A stretch of 25,085 bases of DNA, from contig DJVN01000256.1 in NCBI GenBank assembly GCA_002441205.1, forward strand, positions 1 through 25,085, given 5' to 3'. The DNA is from Syntrophaceae bacterium UBA6255. Its GTDB lineage: Bacteria; Desulfobacterota; Syntrophia; Syntrophales; Smithellaceae. Below, in pieces: positions 1 through 8,180 of this stretch (positions within the stretch are counted from its first letter, which is position 1; each line of letters begins with the position of its first letter). Below the pieces are notes generated by a model that made no database searches, was not told the DNA's origin, and worked only from the letters and a program-made list of their open reading frames with translations. The position numbers and the translations under genes were made by a program.

Positions 1-2
1 TT

Positions 3-1820
3 TTAATAATTTGCAAGTCCCTTAGAAGTAACATATGGCGACATGTTGTTTAGACCGGCTTCGCCACTACTCCCTTCCAGTTCTCTGACAAAATCTACAA
101 TACTTTCTTCAACAGTGCGACGAACTAACCAGTTTCTGAAACTTTCATAAAGATAACAATTTTTAAACTCAAGAATAGTCGGTTTATAATCATTCGCTGT
201 TTTACTGCCCATTAACAGTCTCAACATACCGCGCATATTTGTTTCAAACATCGGTCCACCAGTTTGCCGCATGTCATAAATCTGATCAATTGTATTATAG
301 AGCTCATCAATAATAAAATCTCTCTGTTCAAGTGTACGCCATTGCAAAAGATTGAATCCAAGAGGCCTTTCCCGATCGAGCACATCGAACAGGATGACAT
401 CGTCAATTCTTGACTCTGGAATCTTACCTAAAATACCATCCACCATATCCCCGTGCGGATCAATAACCGCCAACCCCTGCCCGGAGCGCATATCTTGTAA
501 GATCATCGATTCCATCATTGTGGATTTACCTGTACCGGTCTGGCCGAATAGACACATATGTCTCATACGGTCAGCTGCGGGAAGATAAACAGGTTGTGTT
601 AGGCCGTTATGAATATTACGACACAATTTAATGCCTCCTGATTTTTCATCATCAAGGTTTGGTAGAAGCGATAGACTGGTTCGTGACCGACGCATCGGCA
701 GTCCCGATATTTCATACATCGGCGGTGATGGTATGCGGAACGCGCATGATGCCTCAGTATCAGTAAAGCATGCTTTTTCCGGAAAATATTGGCTGTTTAT
801 TGCTCGATTTATACTTATTGGTGAAACAACAAAACCGCCAGACAAAGAGGATTTGTCATCCGTTATAAAAGCTTTCACTGTAATCGATTGCCCTACTATA
901 ACACCTAGAGAAACATCTATTTCGTGACCTGCCAGTAAAAAAACACCAACATCAAGTGCCGCGGTTGACAGCGAGTTAATTTGCTCAGAAAGCGCGCTTC
1001 TGAGAAGATTCGCCTGCTGTGTCAGACTGAGTTGATAGGATTTACCTGTATTCAGATACAACTCGCAAATCCGAATATTTTCTTCCATGAGCTTGCGTTT
1101 AGACACTGTATACTTTCCAGGTCTCAAACGGATGAGTAACATAATTGGATCGAGCTGCCCTAACATGACCGAAAGCAATCGTGACCAATCATCAAATGAT
1201 GGTTTCCAACCGTAAGTATGTTTTACATAGGAGCCCTTTGTTTCTTTTTGGGAATTATTTACATTTACAAGTCCTGTAATTGTTTTTTTCTCGATAGGAT
1301 CAGAGATTTGAATGTTTTCCGCGCGCCGACGAATATTGAGGGCATGCGTTTGTTTAAATGGGGATAATCGAAAGTTTAATACGTCAAAATCCATGATCGG
1401 TGAAAATTCTGCTTCACACATGTGTGCCATGAGCAAAGCGCGAAGTGTCAAATATTTTGCAACAGCTTGTTTCCTAGCCTGATCAATTTCTTTTGCCTTA
1501 GCCCGTAACACGATTGTGATTTGTATTCGCCCTTGGGCTCTGAAACGTAGATTCGGCAACGATGTAATAAGGAGCTCCAATGTAATATTCTGCTGCCATG
1601 ATGAAAATGCCCTTATAAATGATTCCCGATTGACAATCATCCTTAGCTCGTTGATCAGAACCGTCGGCATGTCATCACCGGTCTGTGAGGATTTGTCTTC
1701 ATAAAACAAATCGCCCTTGAGAATCGATTTCATATCCAGGCCCAATACGGCTTCCGCACCATTTTTGTCTTTATTGGTAATAACAGCGGGAAAGAATTCT
1801 TGTGTCATTAGTATATCCAC
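3..1820 (-). CDS. HerA/TraG-like conjugative-type P-loop ATPase, C-terminally truncated
   Basis: This protein resembles the ATPases of conjugative and type IV secretion systems that couple ATP hydrolysis to DNA or protein movement at the membrane. Directly visible are a Walker A motif (GQTGTGKST, about residue 425) and a Walker B-like strand (LAVIDPHGDMVDG, about residue 452), followed by LGFNLL and the family-like MSPYVTSK. The first 400 or so residues are an N-terminal domain without a motif I can name. The start is uncertain. GTG at 1820 is used here, but ATG at 1808 is equally possible and has GTGGA upstream. The gene begins a few bases after the preceding 78-aa gene, so the two are probably co-transcribed. 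The frame ends with TAA only about 150 residues after Walker B. Relatives usually continue with a sensor and arginine-finger region, so the gene is probably truncated or frameshifted at the window edge. Exact substrate is unknown. Confidence 0.75.
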   Translation of the reverse strand: MDILMTQEFFPAVITNKDKNGAEAVLGLDMKSILKGDLFYEDKSSQTGDDMPTVLINELRMIVNRESFIRAFSSWQQNITLELLITSLPNLRFRAQGRIQITIVLRAKAKEIDQARKQAVAKYLTLRALLMAHMCEAEFSPIMDFDVLNFRLSPFKQTHALNIRRRAENIQISDPIEKKTITGLVNVNNSQKETKGSYVKHTYGWKPSFDDWSRLLSVMLGQLDPIMLLIRLRPGKYTVSKRKLMEENIRICELYLNTGKSYQLSLTQQANLLRSALSEQINSLSTAALDVGVFLLAGHEIDVSLGVIVGQSITVKAFITDDKSSLSGGFVVSPISINRAINSQYFPEKACFTDTEASCAFRIPSPPMYEISGLPMRRSRTSLSLLPNLDDEKSGGIKLCRNIHNGLTQPVYLPAADRMRHMCLFGQTGTGKSTMMESMILQDMRSGQGLAVIDPHGDMVDGILGKIPESRIDDVILFDVLDRERPLGFNLLQWRTLEQRDFIIDELYNTIDQIYDMRQTGGPMFETNMRGMLRLLMGSKTANDYKPTILEFKNCYLYESFRNWLVRRTVEESIVDFVRELEGSSGEAGLNNMSPYVTSKGLANY

Positions 1821-1824
1821 GGGG

Positions 1825-2061
1825 TTAAAAAGGTATGTCCTCTTCTAAATGAAGGATCTGCTGAATTTCCTCCTCAGAAAACTCCATAGCCGCCAGTTCT
1901 TTCGCCATTGCTTTTTTTACTAACAAATTGATTTCCTGCTGACTTTGAAAGCATTTCATTGCGCCACATGCACTAATTTCTTTTTGATCTTCCTCTGCCA
2001 GGTTTGATTCACGTTCTTGCAAACCGCCTAATGTATTTTCCATAAATATCTTTTGTGTCAT
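1825..2061 (-). CDS. small acidic helical hypothetical protein
   Basis: A 78-residue protein that I do not recognise. It is rich in Glu, Gln and Lys and should be mostly helical, with a C-terminal segment of the form FSEEEIQQILHLEED. There is no signal peptide or membrane segment. An AAGGG ribosome binding site lies about 5 bases before the ATG. The stop is 4 bases before the GTG of the following TraG-like ATPase gene, so translational coupling is likely. Both genes begin with MTQ-type codons (ATGACACAA), which could reflect a shared translation-initiation region. It may be an accessory protein of the ATPase, but this rests on position only. Confidence 0.6.
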   Translation of the reverse strand: MTQKIFMENTLGGLQERESNLAEEDQKEISACGAMKCFQSQQEINLLVKKAMAKELAAMEFSEEEIQQILHLEEDIPF

Positions 2062-2147
2062 TTGTTACCCTTTATTCTTTTGCTGCTGCAAAAGAGAAAC
2101 CAGCTTACAATATCTGGATTTTATTTTTTGTGCTTCATCTTGTGATT

Positions 2148-2498
2148 TTATGTGTCAGCCCCCCACTTTTTCTGAATTTTTGGTGAAGATATGGACTTGA
2201 CTTTGCCGGGAATGAATAGAATATTGTAGAGCCCATCGTGATCATAGATGTACATGGCTCGGTCATTCCACTCAGGGTTGAGTTGTTTTGAATACCTAAA
2301 CAAGCTTCCAATTAGTTCTTCTCTTTGGTCTTTGTCCAACATTGACCAAATTTCCTTATTCATGGTCATCAAATATTTAGGCTGATTTTTCTTTTGATAA
2401 ATTAGATAACCAAAAATCACTGATTCAACAATTAACACAGTAATCAAGACGACAATTAAGAATTCCTTCAGCTTCCCTTTTGCCTTCTCCAGATTCAT
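2148..2498 (-). CDS. small membrane-anchored hypothetical protein
   Basis: A 116-residue protein with a basic N-terminus (MNLEKAKGKLKEF), one strong transmembrane helix at about residues 14-34 (FLIVVLITVLIVESVIFGYL) and a soluble tail of about 80 residues. By the positive-inside rule the tail is probably periplasmic. I recognise no family. It ends with KKWGADT. The start is well supported: a GGAAGGGAG ribosome binding site precedes the ATG. A GC-rich hairpin lies just upstream of that site (see separate entry). It belongs to the minus-strand group that ends with the TraG-like ATPase and may be a membrane partner of it, although an 86-base gap separates it from the 78-aa gene. Confidence 0.6.
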   Translation of the reverse strand: MNLEKAKGKLKEFLIVVLITVLIVESVIFGYLIYQKKNQPKYLMTMNKEIWSMLDKDQREELIGSLFRYSKQLNPEWNDRAMYIYDHDGLYNILFIPGKVKSISSPKIQKKWGADT

Positions 2499-2511
2499 TT
2501 TACTCCCTTCC

Positions 2512-2537
2512 GCCCCCGCCGGATTGCCGGCAGGGGC
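2512..2537 (-). promoter_or_regulatory. GC-rich hairpin directly upstream of a ribosome binding site
   Basis: On the minus strand GCCCCTGCCGG, loop CAAT, CCGGCGGGGGC can form an 11-bp stem with a single internal U-G pair. Read on the plus strand the same position is a C-A mismatch, so the structure is more stable as minus-strand RNA, matching the gene direction. It is followed within a few bases by GGAAGGGAG and the ATG at 2498. No T-run follows, so it does not look like a terminator. It could modulate translation or stabilise the mRNA of the 116-aa gene. Confidence 0.5.
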
Positions 2538-2591
2538 GATTTGTGTTTGATGGTTTGTTATTCGTGTTAACGTTTACCCAACCGCTGATGA

Positions 2592-2786
2592 CTATCTGCG
2601 ACTACCTTTGAATGGACCAAGGATACCGCGGCCGACATTGTGCGAATGTGACTTTCCGCTGTGCTTGTCCGTATCGGTGACACCGGTTGCGCGCCCGTGC
2701 TTGTTGTAATGCCATGTCTCTGCGTAAGAACCTTTGTCATGTGTCACGTGTTTCGATCCGCACATACTGAGAGTTGTCTTTGCCAT
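2592..2786 (-). CDS. small His/Gly/Lys-rich hypothetical protein
   Basis: A 64-residue protein rich in His, Gly, Lys, Ser and Thr, with HDKGSYAETWHYNKHGRATG in the middle and a basic end (GPFKGSRR). There is no signal peptide or membrane helix. Function unknown. The start is strongly supported by AGGAGGTGA spaced 4 bases from the ATG. It is the first gene of the minus-strand group. The high charge and small size would suit a nucleic-acid-binding or intrinsically disordered protein, but nothing in the sequence proves this. Confidence 0.55.
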   Translation of the reverse strand: MAKTTLSMCGSKHVTHDKGSYAETWHYNKHGRATGVTDTDKHSGKSHSHNVGRGILGPFKGSRR

Positions 2787-2890
2787 TTTCTCACCTCCTT
2801 TCTTTTTTTAAATTTCTTGTCTTTCGTTACATCAAGAGTCGTGCCATAGATTAATGACATGAATAATCAATAACTTAGAAAATTCGGCGT

Positions 2891-3187
2891 ATGAATTGCT
2901 CATGGTATCAGCAAATACTTGTTATTCAGACTATTAAAAGTGTTACCCGAAATTACAACCAAGGCGTATTGGATGATATAAAATTCAATTATTCTCAAAC
3001 AACGAGAGACAATAATAATTGATCATGGATTACTATTCAGGTGAGAAGCAATTATACAGACGGACGCGATGCGTACCATTGCACTCTTTCCGAGTTGAAA
3101 TATTTTACTGTGAGCGAAAAAATGACATTTTCGGATAAACCCAGATTCCGCAACAGGGATTTGATTAGAAAAGTGAAAGAAAAGTGA
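2891..3187 (+). pseudogene. possible decayed short ORF with one internal TGA
   Basis: Reading from ATG 2891 gives 43 codons, then TGA (3020-3022), then a further 54 codons in the same frame up to TGA at 3185-3187. The second half (VRSNYTDGRDAYHCTLSEL and onward) looks like protein sequence. I do not recognise a family, and no ribosome binding site is evident. It lies in the debris between the minus-strand genes and the IS1380 remnant, so I read it as a decayed gene. A chance open frame is also possible. The rest of 2787-3250 shows nothing I can identify. Confidence 0.3.
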
Positions 3188-3249
3188 TGGTATTGGCCAA
3201 TAAGACCCTATTGGAATCCGAGTAAGATTTTCTTACGGGATAAGCGATA

Positions 3250-4142
3250 TATTTTGAGATCGGTTTTACGGATTAAGATATCACTCCATGGGGCGGAAAT
3301 GACGTTGATGAAGAAGATACAGGAACACTGCGACATTGACGCAATGATTTCGGCATTAGACTTGCCGGCATCGGGATCTAATCATGGATATAAATCAGAG
3401 AAAATCATCAAAGACTTCTTCGTGAACGTGTGATGCGGAGCAAATCGTTTCATGCATACGGAATTCACCCGCCAGGCTGCTGTGATCCGGAAGATATTTG
3501 GATGGAGCCGGATATCCGGCCAAAATACCTATAAGCGTTTTTTCATCATTAAATTTACGCAGGAGAAAAACCAACAAATATTTATAATAATGTATCAATG
3601 GTTTTTCCAGAACTTACGATTTGACAATTATGCCTTGGACTTGGATTCATCGGTAGTGACCCACTACGGAGATCAAGAAGGGGCAAGGTTTGGTTACAAT
3701 ACGAAGAAGCCTGGGAGGAAATCTCATCATTCTTTAATGACGTCTATTACCGTTTGCCGGATGATCGCCAATGTCCGGTTGTGAAGCAGCAACGCACATT
3801 CAGCCGACAACTTGCGAAGGCACACTGAATAAACTGCAAGGCAAGTGGATTGGGTTGTTGCGAGGCGATGGCGGTTTTTACGGGGAAGAGATCATTTCCG
3901 GTATTTGGAAGAACGGGAAGAGGGGCAGATTTCCTATATTATAGCAGCACGTTTATATGAACCGATCCAGAAAGCGAGTAAAGCAGAATATCAAAGCAGC
4001 AGCGGTTTAAAAAAAGCACAGAATGGTCATTGTTCGGCAGAAGATTCAAGATCTTCCGAAAGTAACCGGCAAGCAGTTGCGGCTATTACAGGACAACGAC
4101 ATTTACAACCAGGACCGATACTATTGTTTCATCACTAACCTG
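3250..4142 (+). pseudogene. IS1380-family transposase remnant, multiply disrupted
   Basis: Fragments in three frames together read as an IS1380-family DDE transposase. In order: YFEIGFTD*DITPWGG (from 3250, internal TAA, then a frameshift), MTLMKKIQEHCDIDAM and LPASGSNHGYK (from 3299), a TGA where a Trp is expected before CGANRFMHTEFTRQ, the first catalytic Asp block LDLDSSVVTHYGDQEG followed by KKPGRKSHH, a stop at 3782-3784, then in a shifted frame LRGDGGFYGEE (second catalytic Asp; the family usually has RADSGFY), SYIIAARLYEPIQKASKA, and finally MVIVRQKIQDLPKVTGKQL to CFITNL. The C-terminal block with the third catalytic acidic residue is missing. Neither end has a convincing terminal inverted repeat. 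This is a dead insertion-sequence copy. The 4143-4297 stretch after it holds no gene I can see. Confidence 0.85.
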
Positions 4143-4272
4143 AGTTGTGTGCCTTGGCGACTAGTGGACTATCTTAGATTTTGGCACTTAAAGTTGCAAA
4201 TATGTTATGTGAAGTGTTGTTTTTATAATTGATTGTTAAGTCGTTTTGCTAATCACTTTATAAATCGACAGG

Positions 4273-4303
4273 TTATGTATGGTATGATTATTGCCTATAT
4301 AAT
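4273..4303 (+). promoter_or_regulatory. candidate sigma70 promoter of the 4.3-15.7 kb operon
   Basis: A perfect TATAAT lies at 4298-4303, about 35 bases before the first start codon, in AT-rich sequence. The best -35 is poor (TTATGT at 4273-4278 with 19-bp spacing). A GGAAAGA ribosome binding site follows before the ATG at 4338. The position suits a promoter for the downstream genes, but the -35 match is weak. Confidence 0.35.
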
Positions 4304-4337
4304 GCGATTGCTTAAATTGCGGGAAAGATGAATATAT

Positions 4338-5090
4338 ATGGAAATAAGGCTTAATAATATAACGTTTAGTTATAACTCTCTTGAAATAATAAAAGATATC
4401 ACTCATGTTTTTGAAAGTGGTAAGCTTCATTCTATAGTCGGGGAATCTGGTTGCGGAAAATCTACTCTTCTAAGGTTAATTTCAAGCCTTATTTCCCCTA
4501 GCACAGGCAATATTTCAATTGACGGTAAGAAGCCGGCTGAACTGGTCAGTAAGAATGAAATTGCTTTCATGTTTCAGGATCCCACGCTTTTCGAAAACAG
4601 AACAGTCAAAGAAAATATCGAATTGCCATTTCTGATTACCGGTAAGAGAATAGACGAAAGTAATATACGTGACCTTTTGGATATAGTAGGGCTGGGTAAT
4701 TTTCTGAATTATTATCCTCATGAGTTGTCAGGTGGTATGCGTTCACGCGTAGCTTTAGCAAGGATTTTTTCGTTTAATCCAAAGATCTTACTTATGGATG
4801 AGCCTTTCTCTTCTATTGATGAAATTAAGAGAGCTGAACTAATCAGAGAGCTAGAAATAATTAAACAGACGAGAAAAGTTACAATTTTATACGTAACTCA
4901 CGATATTGCAGAAGCAGTATATCTTTCAGATCAAGTTTTAGTCATGAGCAAAGCGCCAGCAAAAATATATAAGATGTATGAAATTCCTTTTCAACATCCC
5001 AGATCTATTGATCTCTTTAATAGTATAGAGTTGATGAATTTAGCGAAAGATATAAAACAAACAATTAATAATTTGGCAAAAATTAAATGA
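4338..5090 (+). CDS. ABC transporter ATP-binding protein (SsuB/TauB/ThiZ-like)
   Basis: The 250-aa cytoplasmic ATPase of an ABC importer. All core motifs are present: Walker A GESGCGKST (about 35-43), Q-loop FQDP (about 79), signature LSGGM (about 130), Walker B LLMDEP followed by FSSID (about 151) and the switch His in YVTHD (about 188). Length and motif spacing match the nitrate/sulfonate/taurine/pyrimidine-precursor subfamily. The next gene is the permease, overlapping by ATGA, followed by an NMT1-like binding protein, so the three form a complete importer. GGAAAGA precedes the ATG. Substrate cannot be read from this subunit. It is the first gene of a ten-gene array that continues to 15699. 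Confidence 0.92.
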   Translation: MEIRLNNITFSYNSLEIIKDITHVFESGKLHSIVGESGCGKSTLLRLISSLISPSTGNISIDGKKPAELVSKNEIAFMFQDPTLFENRTVKENIELPFLITGKRIDESNIRDLLDIVGLGNFLNYYPHELSGGMRSRVALARIFSFNPKILLMDEPFSSIDEIKRAELIRELEIIKQTRKVTILYVTHDIAEAVYLSDQVLVMSKAPAKIYKMYEIPFQHPRSIDLFNSIELMNLAKDIKQTINNLAKIK

Positions 5091-5878
5091 ACAACAAGAA
5101 GAATAATTTGAAAGTTAACATTATTGTGTGGTGTATTCTCCTGATGGTGATAATTATTCTTTGGGAGTTTTGGTATGACAATTCGGAAAGCGTCAGATAT
5201 TTGATTTCTGGTCCCAGCTCTATCTTTGACTATTTTGTTCAGAATAAATCCGGCTTGGCTGTTGATTTTGCAGTAACGTTAACAGAAAGTATTGTTGGAT
5301 TATTGCTTGCAATATCGGCCTGCTTGATAATTACTTTAATATTTTGTTTTATTCCTTTTCTTATACAGTTTATCTATCCGGGATTAGTGGTTACACAAGT
5401 TATTCCGTTGGTTGCTCTGGCACCATTGGTAATACTAATTTTTGGTCCATCAATTTCTGGAAAGATTGCCATGTCTGTAATTATGTGTTTTTTCCCTGTG
5501 CTCGTTAATACTATAACAGGCATTAAGTCTATTCCTCAGCACATAATTGATCTAATGTATATGTATTCCGCATCCCGCTGGAAAATGATACGATATGTAT
5601 ACTTTCCTCTTTCTACCCAACACATTATGGCTGGCATAAAGATATCTGCGACCTTGAGCGTTATCGGTGCCATAATTGCTGAATTTAATGGTGCAGACAG
5701 TGGGCTTGGGAGAAACATATTTATTGCGGCAAAGAGACTAGAACCAGAGCTTATGATGAGTTCTTTATTTCTATCCGGGATTATGGGAGGTTTGCTATAT
5801 TTTTCTGTTGTCTTGATTGAGAAGAAAATTGGACACTGGTATTTGCACAAAAGTGATAAACTTGATAATAAAACTTAA
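5087..5878 (+). CDS. ABC transporter permease (SsuC/TauC/ThiX-like)
   Basis: A 263-aa inner-membrane permease of the BPD (binding-protein-dependent) family. An N-terminal helix at about 9-27 is followed by several further hydrophobic helices. The cytoplasmic coupling-loop region reads YSASRWKMIRYVYFP with GIKISATLSVIGAIIAEF after it, the usual pattern of SsuC/TauC proteins. It overlaps the ATPase gene by 4 bases (ATGA) and is followed after 12 bases by the binding-protein gene, so the three are translationally linked. It forms the membrane channel for the substrate delivered by the lipoprotein. Confidence 0.9.
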   Translation: MNNKKNNLKVNIIVWCILLMVIIILWEFWYDNSESVRYLISGPSSIFDYFVQNKSGLAVDFAVTLTESIVGLLLAISACLIITLIFCFIPFLIQFIYPGLVVTQVIPLVALAPLVILIFGPSISGKIAMSVIMCFFPVLVNTITGIKSIPQHIIDLMYMYSASRWKMIRYVYFPLSTQHIMAGIKISATLSVIGAIIAEFNGADSGLGRNIFIAAKRLEPELMMSSLFLSGIMGGLLYFSVVLIEKKIGHWYLHKSDKLDNKT

Positions 5879-5890
5879 AGGAGGAATGTT

Positions 5891-6883
5891 ATGAAAAAAG
5901 TAAATTGGTTACTTTTGATTTGCTTCACGCTTTGTGCTTTTGTGATGTCTTGTAAAAACGCAGAACAACCTAAGATGGAAACAGTCACGCTCAGGCAGGA
6001 GTGGTTCCCGTATGTAGGTTATGTAGGTGAAGTAGTTGCCGCAGATTTGTTTGCAAAAGACGAAGGCATTGCACTGAAAGTAGTAGCAGGGGCTGAAGAT
6101 ATAGATCCCATAAAGATGGTGTTGTCAGGCAGTGAAACTTTTGGCGTTGTTAGCGCAGATAGAATTATAATGGCACGTGCTAAAGGTGCAGACGTCGTAG
6201 CAATCGGCGTAATCAATCTTAAATCATCTACATGTTTCTTGACAAAAGCAGAATCTAATATCACAAGCCCTCAGGATTTCTTAGGGAAAAAAGTGGGTAT
6301 TTTGACAGGGACAAATACGGAATATGTTTACAAATTGTTAATGAAAAAAATGGGGGTGGATCGTAAAAAAATTAAGGAAATGGAGATTCCTTTTGATCTG
6401 GGCACATTCGTGCTGGGACAATATGATGTTAGGCCAGCTTTCATCTATGATGAGCCAATTAGCTTGGACGAAAAGAACATTAAATACAATATAATCGATC
6501 CGACAAAATATGGGATCTCTTTTATTGGCACCGTCTATTTCACTACGGGAAAAACATTGAAAGAAAAACCAGAAGTGGTTCAAAAATTCATCAATGCATT
6601 AATAAAAGGATGGGATTATAGTTTAAAAAATGATGATAAAGCAATGAATAGCCTCGCAAGTTACGACAGCAAACTGAGAAAAGAAAGAGAGCTAAATGCA
6701 CTGAGAAAGGGAAAAGAATACTACGCCGGAAAAAATGGCAAAATTCTTTTTTCTGATAGAGAAGATTGGGAAAGACAGATTAACTATTTAGTTGAATTGG
6801 ACGTATTGAAAAAAGATCAAAGCGTCAAAGTGGATGATGTATTTACTAATAAATTTGTTGAAGCCTACTATTCGAAGAAATAG
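5891..6883 (+). CDS. NMT1/THI5-like substrate-binding lipoprotein
   Basis: The 330-aa binding protein of the importer. The N-terminus is a lipoprotein signal with Cys21 in VMSC, so it is probably lipid-anchored on the periplasmic side. The mature part begins with VTLRQEWFPYVGYVGE, and FLGKKVGILTGTNTEYV and AFIYDEPISL follow. These are typical of the NMT1/THI5-like periplasmic binding fold, which binds pyrimidine thiamin precursors or other small organic solutes. AAAGGAGG precedes the ATG closely. The ligand is not determinable here. A methyltransferase gene and a SLOG-family gene follow directly, so the solute may be linked to nucleotide or base metabolism, which is an inference. Confidence 0.88.
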   Translation: MKKVNWLLLICFTLCAFVMSCKNAEQPKMETVTLRQEWFPYVGYVGEVVAADLFAKDEGIALKVVAGAEDIDPIKMVLSGSETFGVVSADRIIMARAKGADVVAIGVINLKSSTCFLTKAESNITSPQDFLGKKVGILTGTNTEYVYKLLMKKMGVDRKKIKEMEIPFDLGTFVLGQYDVRPAFIYDEPISLDEKNIKYNIIDPTKYGISFIGTVYFTTGKTLKEKPEVVQKFINALIKGWDYSLKNDDKAMNSLASYDSKLRKERELNALRKGKEYYAGKNGKILFSDREDWERQINYLVELDVLKKDQSVKVDDVFTNKFVEAYYSKK

Positions 6884-6895
6884 GAAATTGTGCGC

Positions 6896-7663
6896 ATGTT
6901 ATCATTAGAGAACTTCAAATCAATTAATATTGAAAACTGGTCGCATAATGCGCGATTCTGGATTGAACATGTGAATGAGGAAGAAAATAGGGCAAGACTA
7001 TTGTATGATATTTTTACAGATAAGATTAACAAAATAGTTTTCATTAACGATAGCACTCGAAAGAATAAAGAGACCTTGATTGTGGACATGGGGTGTGGTG
7101 AGGGAAGCTTTATCAGAAAATGTGTCGAAAAGAATGTTAACTCAAAGTATATTGGGGTTGATATTTGTGAACCATTTATTAAATGGGCACAGGAGAGGGA
7201 TAGCCGCAATACATATTTGATTGGGGATATAGAAAAAGAAGTCCCAATAGATAATGGCGTTGCTGATGTGGTCGTATCATTACTGTCTCTCATAGAGGTT
7301 GTGGATTTGAGCAAAGCCATAAGTGAGATGGTTCGGATTGTTTCAAAAGACGGACATGTACTAATATGCATACTTCATCCACTTTTTGATATCATTAGGC
7401 TTCACGATAATGCACATGAGAAAGCACAACTTACAGAAAAGTATTTGTCTTCTGTGGTAGTTCCAATCAAGAAAAAAATAAAGATTAAGGATAAAACTTT
7501 TAACAGACATTATTTCAGAATACATCACAACCTAAACAAGTATTTTGAAATATTCGATAAGCATAAGTTGATAGTAAAGGAATACAATGAGTTCCATTTG
7601 CTGGCCGATTTAGACGAGAAGATAGTGAAACCTGTGTTTATTTTTATGCACCTGACCAGATAA
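6896..7663 (+). CDS. class I SAM-dependent methyltransferase
   Basis: A 255-aa Rossmann-fold methyltransferase. Motif I is VDMGCGEGSF (about 63-72). The acidic residue that binds the SAM ribose is in YIGVDIC (about 86), and a motif IV-like DVVVSLLSLIEVV lies near 124. Then come EMVRIVSKDGHVLI and HPLF, typical of small-molecule methyltransferases of the UbiE/Methyltransf_11 type. ATG 6896 is chosen because AGGAAA lies 8 bases upstream, whereas the in-frame GTG at 6890 is only 2 bases from it. The gene begins 12 bases after the transporter genes and ends 10 bases before the SLOG gene, so it is in the same operon. The acceptor could be the imported solute or something made by the later genes. 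Nothing in the sequence decides this. Confidence 0.85.
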   Translation: MLSLENFKSINIENWSHNARFWIEHVNEEENRARLLYDIFTDKINKIVFINDSTRKNKETLIVDMGCGEGSFIRKCVEKNVNSKYIGVDICEPFIKWAQERDSRNTYLIGDIEKEVPIDNGVADVVVSLLSLIEVVDLSKAISEMVRIVSKDGHVLICILHPLFDIIRLHDNAHEKAQLTEKYLSSVVVPIKKKIKIKDKTFNRHYFRIHHNLNKYFEIFDKHKLIVKEYNEFHLLADLDEKIVKPVFIFMHLTR

Positions 7664-7673
7664 GGGATCGATA

Positions 7674-8180
7674 TTGAGAATCACAATACTTGGTAGTAGT
7701 GATAAAAACTTCTCCAAAAAATATTCAGAGTTAGCTTATAATTTAGGAAAGGAATTAGCCTCATTGCGACATGTTATCGTGACTGGGGGTTATGATGGAA
7801 TAATGAAAGATGTTTGCCGAGGAGCTGGAAGCTATGGGCAGGCGAAGATTGAAGGTGTTATATCTCCTGAGTTTTCAAATCTGGATCACAATAAATATAT
7901 AACAAAGAAAGTTGAGAAACCTAATATAAGTTCACGATTATATTATATGATAAACAAATCAAGAGTTCTTATTACTTTTCCTGGTTCTGTTGGAACCATA
8001 GCAGAACTTTGGATGAGCATTTATTGTAACAATGTAAGTTCTAGAAAAATGAAAATATTTGTCCATACTGATTTAAAAAATGAATTAAATAGAAGTCTTG
8101 CGAACTTAGCCTTGTATGGTGATTATAATATCAATATAAACTTTTTTACTACAGTTGATGAAGTAGTCGAGAAACTATGA
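7674..8180 (+). CDS. SLOG/LOG-family Rossmann protein (lysine decarboxylase-like fold)
   Basis: A 168-aa protein of the LOG/SLOG superfamily, whose members bind or cleave nucleotide-derived ligands (for example nucleoside monophosphates in LOG and PpnN). The fold motifs are visible: first strand ITILGSS, TGGYDGIM (37-44), Arg88 in SSRLYYM, PGSVGT (103-108) and Glu111. LOG enzymes have PGGxGTxxE. Here the second Gly is Ser105, but the Arg and Glu used in catalysis are kept, so it may be an enzyme or a sensor. The start is TTG 7674 with AGGGA 6 bases upstream. The gene overlaps the next by ATGA. SLOG domains are known from nucleotide-centred conflict systems, which fits the receiver, AAA+ and nuclease-like genes downstream. 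Confidence 0.8.
   Translation: MRITILGSSDKNFSKKYSELAYNLGKELASLRHVIVTGGYDGIMKDVCRGAGSYGQAKIEGVISPEFSNLDHNKYITKKVEKPNISSRLYYMINKSRVLITFPGSVGTIAELWMSIYCNNVSSRKMKIFVHTDLKNELNRSLANLALYGDYNININFFTTVDEVVEKL

Noticed and set aside
631..927. Plus-strand open frame of 98 codons
   Set aside because: It lies opposite the TraG-like ATPase gene and has no supporting ribosome binding site.
2512..2537. GC-rich hairpin as a rho-independent terminator
   Set aside because: No T-run follows on either strand. On the minus strand it is followed at once by a ribosome binding site and start codon.
3452..3784. Open frame of 110 codons as a stand-alone gene
   Set aside because: It is the middle of the IS1380 transposase. 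The frame continues upstream through a TGA, and the downstream part is in other frames.
3845..4232. Two overlapping plus-strand frames as genes
   Set aside because: Both are frame-shifted pieces of the same transposase (SYIIAARLYEPIQK in one, VRQKIQDLPKVTGKQL in the other).
5536..5850. Minus-strand open frame of 104 codons
   Set aside because: It is a shadow of the ABC permease gene.
6868..7371. Minus-strand open frame of 167 codons
   Set aside because: It lies opposite the methyltransferase gene, which has clear SAM motifs. The antisense frame has no recognisable feature.
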